A stretch of DNA of 47,492 nucleotides from an uncultured Oscillospiraceae bacterium (GCA_948471095.1 CAOKRG010000015.1:1-47492); one strand, 5' to 3'; positions 15,969 to 24,980 are shown, numbered from the stretch's first letter. Numbers and translations: made by a program. Notes: generated from the letters alone by a model not told the origin.

Positions 15969-17027
15969 CTACTTCTTGCTTCCCACATAGCTGGAGGAAT
16001 CCCCCGAGCCGGCTTTCTTCTTTTTCTGACCGGCCTTTTGCTGCTTGACCTGCTCCTTTCCCGCCTTCTGCTGGGGAGCCGCCAACTTATCCGCAATCAG
16101 CTTCTGCTGGGCCGCCGGCAGGGGCCGCACATTGGCCTCGGCCAGCTCCAGCGCCACAGCCCGGCGGGCCTCCGTCATGGCGGTCACTTGGTTCACGCTG
16201 AAATACCGGTTCATTACCCAGGTCTGCAGAGCGCTGCCCAAAATAGAGATGATATTATAGATGCCAACCGCCGCCGGCATGATGAACGCCCAGTACACGC
16301 TGATCAAGGGGAAGACGTACATCATCGCCTTGGTGCAGCCCGTGGAGGCCTGCCCCGTGGCCTTGCTGGTGTAGAACTGAAACCCAAAGCTGAGCACCAG
16401 CGACAGCAGGGGGATGATCCACAAAAAGGTCAGGAAGGAAGACTCCTGGGGGGAGGCCAGCAAGTCCAGGCCCAAAAATTTGAAGCCCTGGGAGAAGAAC
16501 TGGATTTTCTCCATATCCCCCTGGGAGAACATGGTCAGGTTGTCCCGCAGGGCGTCGAAATGCCGGATGATCTGCAGCTCCGGATACATGCCAAGCCCCG
16601 TGGCCGAGGCCACGCCCGGAATCTTGGAGATATAGTCCGTGGCCTGAGAGATGGTTTCCGCCGCAATGTGCAGGGTGTTGGAAAGAGGCATGATCACGCT
16701 GTAAAAAATGCCCAGCATGATGGGGAAGGGAATCAGGGTGGTCAGGCACCCGCTGCCCGGGTTGACGCCTTCCTTCTCATAGAGCTTCATCAGCTCGTCG
16801 TTATACTTCTGCTGGTTGTTGGCATACCGCTTTTGCAGCTCCTTCTGCTTGTCCGCCAGCTTCGCCTGCGAGGCCATGCTGCGCTGCTGTTTCACGGACA
16901 TGGGGAACATAAGCGCTTTTAGAATCAGCGTGAACAGAACGATGGCGATACCGTAATTCCGAAAAATGGAATACAAAAACCACAGTAAATATCCTAATAT
17001 GCTGCCGAAAAAATTAAATATTGCCAT
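15969..17027 (-). CDS. yidC: membrane protein insertase YidC/OxaA
   Basis: A 352-residue insertase that helps Sec and also works alone. Membrane segments by eye: about 8-44 (two helices around FGSILGYLLWFLYSIFRNYG and VLFTLILKALMFPM), 93-115, 205-225, 240-265 and 262-280. The LKALMFPM site has Lys where many homologues have the groove Arg. There is no lipobox, unlike Bacillus SpoIIIJ. The C-terminal tail is very Lys/Gln-rich (QQKAGKEQVKQQKAG) and probably binds ribosomes. Between yidD and jag, the usual place. Confidence 0.93.
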   Translation of the reverse strand: MAIFNFFGSILGYLLWFLYSIFRNYGIAIVLFTLILKALMFPMSVKQQRSMASQAKLADKQKELQKRYANNQQKYNDELMKLYEKEGVNPGSGCLTTLIPFPIMLGIFYSVIMPLSNTLHIAAETISQATDYISKIPGVASATGLGMYPELQIIRHFDALRDNLTMFSQGDMEKIQFFSQGFKFLGLDLLASPQESSFLTFLWIIPLLSLVLSFGFQFYTSKATGQASTGCTKAMMYVFPLISVYWAFIMPAAVGIYNIISILGSALQTWVMNRYFSVNQVTAMTEARRAVALELAEANVRPLPAAQQKLIADKLAAPQQKAGKEQVKQQKAGQKKKKAGSGDSSSYVGSKK

Positions 17028-17201
17028 AATGCGTTCCGTCTCTCCTTATGCCTTAAGAAAATTTTTAAGCGGGATCTTCAAAAAATCCATACGCCGCGCT
17101 TCCGTTCGTGAAGAACGGTCGCGCCCTCCAAATAAAATCCGCTTTTCCCACATAATTTCAGAAAGAACAACCGGCAGCTTCCCCCGCCGCGTTATCCCCG
17201 C

Positions 17202-17477
17202 TTACTTCTGCCGCCCAGGTGAGGCATCGCCCTGCCGAACGCGGATTCGCCGGCGGGGGCTCCCCGCCGCTGGCACGGGGTCGTAGCCGCCCCGGGACCA
17301 GGGGTTGCAGCGGAGAATGCGCCAGAGGGTCATAAGCCCGCCCTTCAGCGCTCCAAAGCGCTCGATAGCCTCCAGGCCATATTCCGAGCAGGTTGGAACG
17401 TACTTACAGCAGGGCTTGGTACGGGAAGAGATCTCCCTGCGGTAAAAACGAATGAGCCACAGCAGCAGGCGCTTCAT
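17202..17477 (-). CDS. yidD: membrane protein insertion efficiency factor YidD
   Basis: A 91-residue small protein with the family signature [18 protein letters not shown] and [23 protein letters not shown], including the conserved Cys residues. The amphipathic N-terminus ([17 protein letters not shown]) associates with the membrane. It assists YidC-dependent insertion. The ATG overlaps the rnpA stop by 4 bases. A short gap of 174 bp to yidC shows no feature. Confidence 0.93.
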   Translation of the reverse strand: MKRLLLWLIRFYRREISSRTKPCCKYVPTCSEYGLEAIERFGALKGGLMTLWRILRCNPWSRGGYDPVPAAGSPRRRIRVRQGDASPGRQK

Positions 17478-17824
17478 GGCCGCTTCTCCCCCGTCAGGGC
17501 TCCGGCCTGGGCCAGGGCCTTTTCCAAAACCCGGCCCACATCCGTGCTCTTCACAAAGGGAGTCCGCCCCCGGGCCACCAACACCAGGTCATACCCCCGC
17601 TTCACCCGGGAGGCAAGCGGACGGTAGGCTTCCCGAATCACCCGGCGGGCCCGGTTGCGCCGCACCGCGTTGCCGATTTTCTTGCTGGTGGTGATGCCCA
17701 CCCGGCGGGCCTTCTCCCGGTTGCGGGACAAATAGACCACCACCAGGGGCGTGACGACGCTCTTCCCCTTGGTATAGGCCCGGCGGAAGTCGCTGTTGCG
17801 CGTCAGAGAATGTATCTTGTCCAA
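17474..17824 (-). CDS. rnpA: ribonuclease P protein component
   Basis: A 116-residue basic protein that binds RNase P RNA and the 5' leader of pre-tRNA. Seen: [18 protein letters not shown] at the N-terminus and the RNR-like [21 protein letters not shown] signature, followed by RVIREAYR. The start chosen is TTG at 17824 ([10 protein letters not shown]) with GGGAGG 9 bases upstream; the ATG at 17860 would add a tail unlike the family. It forms an operon with rpmH upstream and yidD downstream. Confidence 0.93.
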   Translation of the reverse strand: MDKIHSLTRNSDFRRAYTKGKSVVTPLVVVYLSRNREKARRVGITTSKKIGNAVRRNRARRVIREAYRPLASRVKRGYDLVLVARGRTPFVKSTDVGRVLEKALAQAGALTGEKRP

Positions 17825-17917
17825 AATCAAGCGCCTCCCACACAAGGCAAAGCGTCCCACCGGCCAAAACGCGCCAAAAAATCAGGCATAACAAATAAAG
17901 GCCACGCCGGGCCTGCA

Positions 17918-18050
17918 CACATAAGCGGGAGACCCCCGCGCCGCTGGGCGGATTTTGCCAGATTTCAAGCAAAGGACCGGGATATCCCCAGTCCGTTTCC
18001 TCACGCAGAAACTGGCAAAAAGGCCGAACGGCACTTGGTCCGCTTATGTG
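17918..18050 (-). other. long imperfect stem-loop between rpmH and rnpA
   Basis: CACATAAGCGG (17918-17928) is perfectly inverted as CCGCTTATGTG (18040-18050). Inside, TTTTGCCAG (17953-17961) pairs with CTGGCAAAA (18012-18020), and a central GGAC-GGG/CCC-GTCC hairpin lies at about 17974-17992. The nested pairs suggest a structured leader in the rpmH-rnpA mRNA. The whole 333-bp gap (17825-18157) otherwise shows no gene. Confidence 0.55.
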
Positions 18051-18157
18051 AACAGGCTCCAGGTGGCCTTTAAGCGCCGGTAAAGAATCGAAAAGACGGG
18101 CTCAGCCCTTCGCCCGGCCGCATGCCAGTACTTACGTCCACATGCAGGGCGGAATGC

Positions 18158-18292
18158 TTACCAAGTCAGGCGGGCCCTGCCTTTTGCCCGGCGCCGCGCC
18201 AGAACCTTACGGCCGTTGCGGTCGGACATTCTTTTCCGGAAGCCGTGCTCCTTTTTCCTGTGGAGCTTCTTCGGCTGATACGTTCTCAGCAT
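18158..18292 (-). CDS. rpmH: 50S ribosomal protein L34
   Basis: A 44-residue basic protein: [20 protein letters not shown] then [20 protein letters not shown], the universal L34 signature. Too short for many ORF lists. It has an AGGAGGG site 8 bases upstream of the ATG and a consensus promoter 41 bases upstream. L34 is the first gene of the rpmH-rnpA-yidD-yidC set left of the origin. Confidence 0.96.
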   Translation of the reverse strand: MLRTYQPKKLHRKKEHGFRKRMSDRNGRKVLARRRAKGRARLTW

Positions 18293-18332
18293 GAAAAGTC
18301 CCTCCTTTCGGGCTTATCCCTTGCATTATTGA

Positions 18333-18362
18333 ATTATACCCTATCCCCGCCCCGGATGTCAA
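18333..18362 (-). promoter_or_regulatory. consensus promoter for rpmH-rnpA
   Basis: Minus strand TTGACA (18362-18357), 18-base spacer and TATAAT (18338-18333): both boxes are full consensus, as expected for a ribosomal protein gene. Confidence 0.85.
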
Positions 18363-18417
18363 CATAAAATTTGAAAACGGTGGAATTTCCGAAAACAACC
18401 AGAACTTTATACAGAAT

Positions 18418-19641
18418 TTACCCGGCCAGGGGCGCAAATAGCGCCTCGTTCACACAGTCCCCCGCCCCATAGGCCAAAATAACCAGGTCGGGCCGGGTCT
18501 CTTCCACATAATCCCGCACCGATTCCTTATAATACCGCAGGTCCAGAATATCCAGCCGGGCGCAGGCCTGGGCCAAAAAGGGGGCCAGGGTGCAGCTGAA
18601 GCTCTGCCGCAGCAGAAGCACCCGCTTGCCGGAGCCTGGGTTCTGGTTTTCCGCGATACTTAAAGGGTAGTCCCCGCCGGAATAGGCGGCATAGGGATTG
18701 AGGTGGTAGTAATCCTTTTTCTCCAGCATCTCGTAAAAGAGGAACGCGTCTTCAAAGCCCCCCTCCCGGGTCAGGTCCTTGTGGGGGACGCGGTACCGGT
18801 AGCCGCTGTCCGCCCCCTTGGGGAGCCAAAGGACGAAGTCGTCCACCCCGGCGTAAAGGGGCCCCACCCGCTTGCCCTGGCTGCCCAAGAACCAATTTTC
18901 ATAGACAACGCGCTCATAATGGTCCGGGTCCGTAAGCTCCGGGTCGATCGCAAAGCCGTACTCGTCCCGAAGCTCCTGGCAGAGGCATTGAAAGCCCAGA
19001 AAGGCCCCCTCCGGGGTCCAGTGGTGGTCCGTATCAAAAAAATAATCGTCATAGGGCCGCTCCGCGGTCTGAAAGCATTCCCGCAGGTCCAGGGAGCCCA
19101 CCGAAGGGTCCAGAAGCTCCAAAAACTGGTCGCCGTGGCCATTGCCATAGCCAAAGGAGCCAGTGGGCATCTGGTCCGCGTTCGGGTCCACCTTATTGGG
19201 CAAGGTCACATAAAGAGTGGGAACACCCAAGGAATGGTTATAGGCGGCAAAATCATTTAAGAGGGCGGCATTCGGAGCAGGGTCCGAGGGAGAATCTAGG
19301 AAAGTAAGCTTGCCGTTTTTCATGCGGACAACCGTATAGCCGCCGCTGTCCCGGACCACATCGTTGCCAATCAGGCGCTGTAAGCCGCCAAAAAGGGTGA
19401 TCAATTCGGTGTGCTGGTTCAGGGTGCGGTCCACGGCGGTTTCAGCGGCGGAGATGGCGGTGGAGAGCTTTTCCACTGGGCCGGGGTTTTCGGGACGGGC
19501 GGAGGCGTAGGAATTTCGAAAGAGGGCGGGCAGATTGGAGGCATTGGACCAAAGGAGGAAAGCCCCCCAGAGGAGGAGCAGAAGAAGAAGGCAGGCGGTT
19601 AAGGAGAACCGAAATTTTTCAGAAAACGATTTCGAAGACAT
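18418..19641 (-). CDS. AlgJ/AlgX-type SGNH (DHHW) acetyltransferase-like protein
   Basis: A 407-residue membrane-anchored extracytoplasmic protein. One N-terminal membrane segment (SLTACLLLLLLLWGAFLLW) leads into an SGNH-like domain with FDTDHHWTPEGAFLGF, the DHHW motif whose Asp and His act in acyl transfer; LRQSFSCTLAPFLA near 320 carries the likely Ser nucleophile. In AlgX/AlgJ and DltD-like systems such a protein takes acyl groups from a partner MBOAT protein and adds them to a polymer outside the cell. The ATG at 19641 has GAGGTG 9 bases upstream. It follows the MBOAT gene on the same strand by about 110 bp; the polymer is unknown. Confidence 0.85.
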   Translation of the reverse strand: MSSKSFSEKFRFSLTACLLLLLLLWGAFLLWSNASNLPALFRNSYASARPENPGPVEKLSTAISAAETAVDRTLNQHTELITLFGGLQRLIGNDVVRDSGGYTVVRMKNGKLTFLDSPSDPAPNAALLNDFAAYNHSLGVPTLYVTLPNKVDPNADQMPTGSFGYGNGHGDQFLELLDPSVGSLDLRECFQTAERPYDDYFFDTDHHWTPEGAFLGFQCLCQELRDEYGFAIDPELTDPDHYERVVYENWFLGSQGKRVGPLYAGVDDFVLWLPKGADSGYRYRVPHKDLTREGGFEDAFLFYEMLEKKDYYHLNPYAAYSGGDYPLSIAENQNPGSGKRVLLLRQSFSCTLAPFLAQACARLDILDLRYYKESVRDYVEETRPDLVILAYGAGDCVNEALFAPLAG

Positions 19642-19749
19642 GGTCAAAAGCACCTCGCAAAAAAATTTAGCCCACAGCTAATGGAAAGCAAATGTTCGCG
19701 GCCCCTTGACCGCGCAATATTTCCTACAATTAACTGCCGGGGTAATATT

Positions 19750-21150
19750 TCAGAAATTAAAATAAATAAACGGATTATACGCGCCCTTGGCCACATAAGA
19801 GAAAGTCAGCACCGCCAGCGCCCCCATGCCCAGGGCATAGCACACCGCCCCCGCCGGACTCTTCGCCAGCTTCGTCTTGGAAATCCACCGGCCCACCGGC
19901 ACAGAGAACACCGCCGCCAACAGGTAGACCACATGCCCGTCCCGCCAAGCGGCCGAAGCCGCCGCGTCCCACAGGCCGTTAACCCCAAAGCCCAGCATGG
20001 CCCCCAAGTACCGGCCCGCCGCCGTCAGAGTTTCCGCCCGGAACAGCACCCAGCCGAAATTGACCAGCAGAAAGGTCAGGGGGACCCGCCACGGGCCCAG
20101 GGCCTTCTTGTCCAGGCCCGCGGCCTTCTCCGCCGCCAGCAGGACAAAATAGTAAAGGCCCCACAGCAGAAAGGTCCAGTTGGCCCCGTGCCACACGCCG
20201 GTGAGCAGCCAGACGACAAATAAATTGAAAAACCGCCTTGCCGTGCCCACCCGGCTCCCGCCCAGGGGGATGTACACATAGTCCCGAAACCAGGTGGAAA
20301 GGGAGATGTGCCAGCGCCGCCAGAATTCCGTTACGCTGCGGGAGATATAGGGATAGTTGAAATTTTCCAGGAAATGAAAGCCGAACATCTTCCCCAGGCC
20401 GATGGCCATGTCCGAGTAGCCGGAAAAGTCGAAAAAGATTTGAAAGCTGTAGGCCAGGGCCCCCAGCCAGGCCATGCCCACCGAGAGCTCCGGCTTGGCG
20501 TAGGCGCTGTCCGCGATCAGGGCCATGGTGTTGGACAAAAGCACCTTTTTGGAAAGCCCCGCCGCGAACCGGCACAGGCCGGAGGAAAAATCCTCCCAAT
20601 TCTCCCGGCGGTGGAGGATCTCATAGGCCACGGTCTCATACTTTACAATGGGGCCGGCGATCAGCTGGGGGAAAAAGGAGATATAAAGCCCCACCCACAG
20701 AGGGTTTTTCTGCACCGGGGCCTGGCCCTTGGCCACATCCAGCACATAGCTCATGGCCTGGAAGGTGAAAAAGGAAACGCCGATGGGCAGGGCGATCTCC
20801 GGGAAAGGCAGGCTCCACCCGGTAGCCGCCCGCAGGTTTTTCAGGGTAAAGCCCAAATATTTGAACACGAACAGCAGCCCCAGGTTGAAGCCCACCGTAA
20901 TCCCCAGGGCCCAGCGGCGGGCAGGGGCCTTTTCCCGGACGCCCGCCGCCCAAAGGCCGAAAAAGTAATTCATTAGAATGGAGGCCAGCATCACCAGAAC
21001 GAACCAGGGCTCCCCCCAGGCATAGAAGCCCAGGCTGGCGGCTAAAAGGAGCAGGTTCCGGGCCCGGAGAAACCGGCGGGGGATGATATAATAAAGTCCC
21101 AAGACGCAGGGCAGAAAGGCAATGAGAAAAACCGGGCTGGAAAAAAGCAT
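19750..21150 (-). CDS. algI: MBOAT-family O-acyltransferase (AlgI/DltB-like)
   Basis: A 466-residue polytopic membrane acyltransferase, about ten membrane segments. The catalytic His is in LLTGVWHGANWTF and an upstream invariant region reads FFPQLIAGPIVKYE and FWRRWHISLSTWFRDYVYIPLGG. These are signature strings of the AlgI/DltB/PatA subfamily that moves acetyl groups across the membrane for polymer O-acetylation. Length and motifs are complete. It pairs with the AlgJ-like gene downstream. Its place between rpmH and dnaA breaks the most conserved bacterial origin order, so the pair was probably acquired or relocated there. Confidence 0.9.
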   Translation of the reverse strand: MLFSSPVFLIAFLPCVLGLYYIIPRRFLRARNLLLLAASLGFYAWGEPWFVLVMLASILMNYFFGLWAAGVREKAPARRWALGITVGFNLGLLFVFKYLGFTLKNLRAATGWSLPFPEIALPIGVSFFTFQAMSYVLDVAKGQAPVQKNPLWVGLYISFFPQLIAGPIVKYETVAYEILHRRENWEDFSSGLCRFAAGLSKKVLLSNTMALIADSAYAKPELSVGMAWLGALAYSFQIFFDFSGYSDMAIGLGKMFGFHFLENFNYPYISRSVTEFWRRWHISLSTWFRDYVYIPLGGSRVGTARRFFNLFVVWLLTGVWHGANWTFLLWGLYYFVLLAAEKAAGLDKKALGPWRVPLTFLLVNFGWVLFRAETLTAAGRYLGAMLGFGVNGLWDAAASAAWRDGHVVYLLAAVFSVPVGRWISKTKLAKSPAGAVCYALGMGALAVLTFSYVAKGAYNPFIYFNF

Positions 21151-21226
21151 GGAAAGACCACCTCAAGAGGGAAAAATAGGGAAGCCGTTTAGGTTTTGCG
21201 TGAAGTCTTTTTCTCGATATTCCTAT

Positions 21227-21255
21227 AGTATAACAGAAACTCCCCCGCCCGTCTA
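21227..21255 (-). promoter_or_regulatory. promoter for the algI-algJ-like pair
   Basis: Minus strand TAGACG (-35, 4 of 6), 17-base spacer, TATACT (-10). About 75 bases upstream of the MBOAT start. Confidence 0.5.
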
Positions 21256-21269
21256 CCCCCAGCGCGGAC

Positions 21270-21660
21270 AGGGGAGTGACACAGAGAAGAGTTTTTGACG
21301 ATATGATGGCCTCCGGCGGCCAAGTTCATCAAAGATGAACTTGCGGGACTCATGACGTTCGCTACGCGAAGTCAACATTGGCTTCGCCAAATCGTCCCTA
21401 AGAACCCACGAGTTATCCTTTGGATAACTCGTCAACCTCTTGAAAAGGGCGCTGGCCGCCGGCTACTTGGCAAAGCCAAGTAGAGCGACCGTTCAGCGCA
21501 CGAGTTGACTTGGTCAACTCGACCGAGGGGAAGGTCCCCAGTGGGGACCGTTCTGACCCGACCGACGCGGCAGCGGAGACTCGGCAGTCGAGAATGACGA
21601 AACTTTTAATAGCTTCACTATCGGGGCTCTCTTCTTTAACTCCCTGCTTCGGACACATTC
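21270..21660. repeat. composite repeat with nested palindromes upstream of dnaA
   Basis: Contains GGCCTCCGGCGG (21307 on) and several small inserted palindromes: TTCGCTACGCGAA, TTGGCTTCGCCAA, GAGTTATCC/GGATAACTC (21409-21430), ACTTGGC/GCCAAGT (21463-21480) and GAGTTGAC/GTCAACTC (21502-21520). It then has GGTCCCC/GGGGACC next to GACCCGACCG. The TTATCC strings here belong to the palindromes and are not judged to be DnaA boxes. Confidence 0.75.
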
Positions 21661-21724
21661 TAACAGCTGGGGTAATGACCCCGCAAAAGTTTTCCTCCGC
21701 TCCCGGCCACGATGTTGAAAACTA

Positions 21725-21753
21725 TTGAAAATCTCTTTGAGCTGTGCTATACT
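21725..21753 (+). promoter_or_regulatory. dnaA promoter
   Basis: TTGAAA (21725-21730), 17-base spacer, TATACT (21748-21753), with TGTGC as an extended -10. It lies 75 bases before the TTG start of dnaA and is the only promoter-like match in the gap outside the repeats. Confidence 0.7.
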
Positions 21754-21827
21754 ATTTTCTGTAAACTGTTTTGAATGGGGATTGGCGGACGCCATGCCGC
21801 CGAAAATGAAAAATGGAGGGTATTTCG

Positions 21828-23135
21828 TTGGATTCTTTCGAACAAGCATGGGAGATTGTGTGCGGCTACTGTAAGTCGCAGATTACGGACGTGGCCTACA
21901 AAACCTGGTTCAGCCGGTTAAAGCCCGTCTCGCTGGACTTTGAGCAAGCGATGGCCGTCATCGAGGCGCCAAACGAATTTCATAAGCAGACCCTGCTGCG
22001 CTGCTACAGCGACCTGCTGGAACGGGCCCTGAAAAATGTGTTTGGGGAGAGCATCGGCCTTCAAGTCGCCGTTACGGAGGAGAGGGAGGTTTCCGCCGGA
22101 GAGGACGCGCCCCAGGACGACGGCTACGAGCTGACCTTCGACACCTTCGTGGTGGGCCCTTCCAACCGCTTCGCCCACGCGGCCTGTCAGGCGGTGGCCA
22201 GCAAGCCCGCCATCCTGTATAACCCGCTGTTTATTTATGGAAACTCCGGCCTGGGCAAGACCCACCTGCTCTCGGCGGTTTCCAAGGAATTTAAGAACAA
22301 CTTTCCCAACCGCAGCGTGGTGTACGTAAAAAGCGAGGACTTTACCAACGAGGTCATCGACGCCATCGCCAAGGGCACCACCCAGGCCCTGCGGGCCAAG
22401 TACCGCAGCGCGGACCTGCTGCTGGTGGACGACATCCAATTTATCGGGGGCAAGGTATCCACCCAGGAGGAGTTCTTCCACACCTTCAACACCCTGTACG
22501 AGGCCAAAAAGCAGATCGTGCTCACCTCGGACCGGCCGCCCCGGGACATCGCCACGCTGGAAGACCGGATGAAGAACCGCTTCGAGTGGGGCCTGACTGC
22601 GGACGTGCAGACCCCGGAGTTCGAAACCCGGGTGGCCATCATCCGGCGCAAGGCGGAGAGCTTCGACTTTGAAATTCCCGAAAACGTGTGCGAATACATT
22701 GCCAACAAGCTGAAAAACAACATCCGCCAGCTGGAGGGCGCGGTGAAGAAGCTGCGGGCCTTCCACATGCTGGAGGGCCGGCCGGTGAACATCGTCACGG
22801 CCCAAACGGCCATCAGCGACATCATCAACAACTCCCAGCCCATGCCGGTAACGGTGGACAAGATCATCGAGGAGGTGGCCAGGACCTATCAGGTCTCCCC
22901 AGACGACATCCGCTCCCAAAAACGGAACGCGGCGGTTTCCAAGGCCCGGCAGGTGGCCATGTACGTGGTGCGGGAGGTCACCGGCATGTCCATGGTGGAG
23001 ATCGGCCAGACCTTCGGGGGCCGGGACCACTCCACGGTGGTGTACGCCCTGCACCAGATGGAGGACAGGATGGAAAAGGAGGCCCACACCAAGGACACGG
23101 TGGAGGACATCGTCAAGAACATCCAGAACCGGTAA
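21828..23135 (+). CDS. dnaA: chromosomal replication initiator DnaA
   Basis: A 435-residue AAA+ initiator. Domain I is at 1-75 (FEQAWEIVCGYC...TWFSRLKP), followed by a short acidic linker. Domain III has Walker A GNSGLGKTH (138-146) and Walker B LLLVDDIQF, the initiator-specific region and sensor motifs (LEDRMKNRFEWGL). Domain IV ends with the DNA-binding signature GGRDHSTVVYA. The start chosen is a TTG at 21828 with a GGAGGG site 7 bases upstream; an ATG at 21813 overlaps that site and has none of its own. First gene right of the origin, followed by the oriC-like spacer and dnaN. Confidence 0.95.
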   Translation: MDSFEQAWEIVCGYCKSQITDVAYKTWFSRLKPVSLDFEQAMAVIEAPNEFHKQTLLRCYSDLLERALKNVFGESIGLQVAVTEEREVSAGEDAPQDDGYELTFDTFVVGPSNRFAHAACQAVASKPAILYNPLFIYGNSGLGKTHLLSAVSKEFKNNFPNRSVVYVKSEDFTNEVIDAIAKGTTQALRAKYRSADLLLVDDIQFIGGKVSTQEEFFHTFNTLYEAKKQIVLTSDRPPRDIATLEDRMKNRFEWGLTADVQTPEFETRVAIIRRKAESFDFEIPENVCEYIANKLKNNIRQLEGAVKKLRAFHMLEGRPVNIVTAQTAISDIINNSQPMPVTVDKIIEEVARTYQVSPDDIRSQKRNAAVSKARQVAMYVVREVTGMSMVEIGQTFGGRDHSTVVYALHQMEDRMEKEAHTKDTVEDIVKNIQNR

Positions 23136-23350
23136 GTTTCCACTTTTCCTCCACATTCCACACCGGGTTTTCCACGGCCGGTGGAATGCGGGAGGGCGCT
23201 TCCACAGTTTGAGAAATTTGTCCACAGGGAAAAGTGGAGACTGCGGGGGGCAAAAAGCCAGGCTTTTCCAGGGCCGCCGAAGATTTCCACAGAATCCACA
23301 GCCCCTATTACTGCTTCTAAATCTAAGAAAGAAGAAAAGAATAAAAAAAG
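23136..23350. other. probable origin of replication (DnaA-box cluster and A-rich unwinding tract)
   Basis: The dnaA-dnaN spacer holds at least seven TCCAC motifs in about 170 bases, among them TTGTCCACA (23218-23226, one mismatch to TTATCCACA), ATTTCCACA, GAATCCACA, CATTCCACA and TTTTCCACG, plus inverted GTGGA copies. An A/T-rich tract follows (about 23304-23349). In Firmicutes the unwinding element lies in this spacer. Gene orientation also diverges here. Confidence 0.75.
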
Positions 23351-23370
23351 ACCTGGCAGGGGCGGAAGAG

Positions 23371-23834
23371 TTTTACGGAGCGGCCTCCGGCAGGGAGGGG
23401 GCTTTGCCCCCTCCACCCCCACCACCTTTGAAAAGGTGGACGAAACTTTTAAACGTTTGTCATGAGTGTGAGGCGCAGGCTTTCCGCTCGGTTTTAGGCA
23501 GGATGCTGTACGTTGGCTCCGCCAATCACCCCCCACTCCGTAAACTTTTCAAAAACAGCCCCTGTAAAGGCCCAAAATGAGCCCTCGGCTTACTCTTTCC
23601 ACTTCACGCAACTAACGTAAAAGTTTTTGGAGGTTCTGCGACTTCATAGAAAATGAAGTCGGAAACTTCTTTCTAAAAAGTTTCCCAAGCCGCTGGTGGG
23701 TGAGCATCTTCCAGCAAGCCCCAAACCGAGCGCCCAGCCTTCTATTTCCGCCCCCTCAAAACGTGTAAAAGTTTTGTCCACTTTTTCAAAAGTGGCGGGG
23801 TTTTCAGGGGCAGAGCCCCTGAACCGCCGGAGGC
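23371..23834. repeat. inverted pair of modular repeats before dnaN
   Basis: Left half: GGCCTCCGG at 23382, GAGGGGGC/GCCCCCTC and CCACCTTT/AAAGGTGG hairpins, then CCGCTCGGTTTTAGG. Right half, inverted: CCCCAAACCGAGCGC (23719-23733), CCACTTTTT/AAAAGTGG, a CAGGGGC/GCCCCTG hairpin, and CCGCCGGAGGC (23824-23834). The right end lies 29 bases before the dnaN start. About 200 bases between the halves have no clear content apart from a GAAACTTCTTT/AAAAAGTTTC hairpin. Confidence 0.8.
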
Positions 23835-23863
23835 TAATACTGTTTAAAGGAGATACAAAGCTT

Positions 23864-24967
23864 ATGCAATTTACTGTTAACCGAAAAGAAATTACCGAGG
23901 CGGTTTCCAACATTCAGCGGGCCGTGTCGGCCAAAACCTCCATTCCCGCTTTGGAGGGTATTTTGCTCAGCGCCGGCGAAGACAGCCTGGAGCTGTGCGC
24001 CTATGACCTGGAGCTGGGCATCACCACCTTGATCCCCGCCCGAGTCCAGGAGCCGGGCAGGTCCGTGCTCAACGCCAAAATCTTTTCCGACATCGTCCGC
24101 CGCACCCCGGACGACGCCGTCTCGGTCACGGTGGACGAAAAGGACCTGGCCTCCATTGAGAGCGGATGCAGCAAGTTTTCCATCATCGGCATTCCGGCCG
24201 TGGAATTTCCCGAGCTGCCCAAGCTGGCCGACTCCACCAAGCTGGAGCTTCCCGGCAGCGTGCTGAAAAGCATGATCCGGCAGACCGTGTTCGCCGTGGC
24301 GGAAAGCGACGCCAAGCCCATCCACCAGGGCAGCCTGTTCAACCTGGAAAACGGCATGCTGGACGTGGTCTCGGTGGACGGCTACCGCCTGGCCAAGCGC
24401 ACGGAGCCGGTGGAGTTCTCCGGGAGCCTCTCCTTCGTGGTGCCGGGAAAGACCCTGACGGAAATCCTCAAGCTGATCAAGGACTCGGAGGACGTGGTGG
24501 AGATTTCCGCCGGGCAGCGGCACATCCTGTTTAAAATCGACAACTATACGGTGATCTCCAGCCTGTTGGAGGGAGAATTCCTCAACTACAAGGCCACCAT
24601 CCCCTCGGCCAGCAAGACCGATGTGACGCTGCGCTCCCGGGAGGCCATTGAGAGCGTGGAGCGGGTGTCCCTGCTGATCACGGACCGGCTCAAGAGCCCG
24701 GTGCGCTGCGTGTTCTCCGGCGGGGAGATCCGGCTGCTGTGCACCACCTCCATGGGCCGGGCCAGCGACCAGCTCAGCGTGGAGATGGAGGGAGAGGACG
24801 TGGAGATCGGCTTTAACAACCGGTACCTGCTGGACGCCTTGAAAAACACCGAGTGCGACGAGATCAAGGTGGGCCTGAGCGGCCCCCTGAGCCCCATGAC
24901 CGTGCGGCCCAAGGAGGGGGACAGCTTCCTGTTCTTGGTGCTGCCGGTGCGGCTGAAGAACGACTGA
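23864..24967 (+). CDS. dnaN: DNA polymerase III beta sliding clamp
   Basis: A 367-residue clamp, the normal length. The start is [20 protein letters not shown]; the three repeated clamp domains follow and the C-terminal residues are [20 protein letters not shown] (the clamp family ends in P-V/M-R). It tethers polymerase and many repair proteins to DNA. The ATG at 23864 has GGAG about 12 bases upstream; an in-frame ATG at 23696 lies in repeat sequence and is rejected. Followed by the S4 gene after 13 bp. Confidence 0.96.
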   Translation: MQFTVNRKEITEAVSNIQRAVSAKTSIPALEGILLSAGEDSLELCAYDLELGITTLIPARVQEPGRSVLNAKIFSDIVRRTPDDAVSVTVDEKDLASIESGCSKFSIIGIPAVEFPELPKLADSTKLELPGSVLKSMIRQTVFAVAESDAKPIHQGSLFNLENGMLDVVSVDGYRLAKRTEPVEFSGSLSFVVPGKTLTEILKLIKDSEDVVEISAGQRHILFKIDNYTVISSLLEGEFLNYKATIPSASKTDVTLRSREAIESVERVSLLITDRLKSPVRCVFSGGEIRLLCTTSMGRASDQLSVEMEGEDVEIGFNNRYLLDALKNTECDEIKVGLSGPLSPMTVRPKEGDSFLFLVLPVRLKND

Positions 24968-24980
24968 GGCGGGGGCGCAT

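Noticed and set aside
21409-21430. DnaA box (TTATCC) upstream of dnaA
   Set aside because: The string is part of a perfect small palindrome of the repeat family and lacks the CACA end of a DnaA box.
21918-23225. 435-residue minus-strand frame over dnaA
   Set aside because: Shadow frame opposite the clear dnaA gene; composition is typical of an antisense GC-rich frame.
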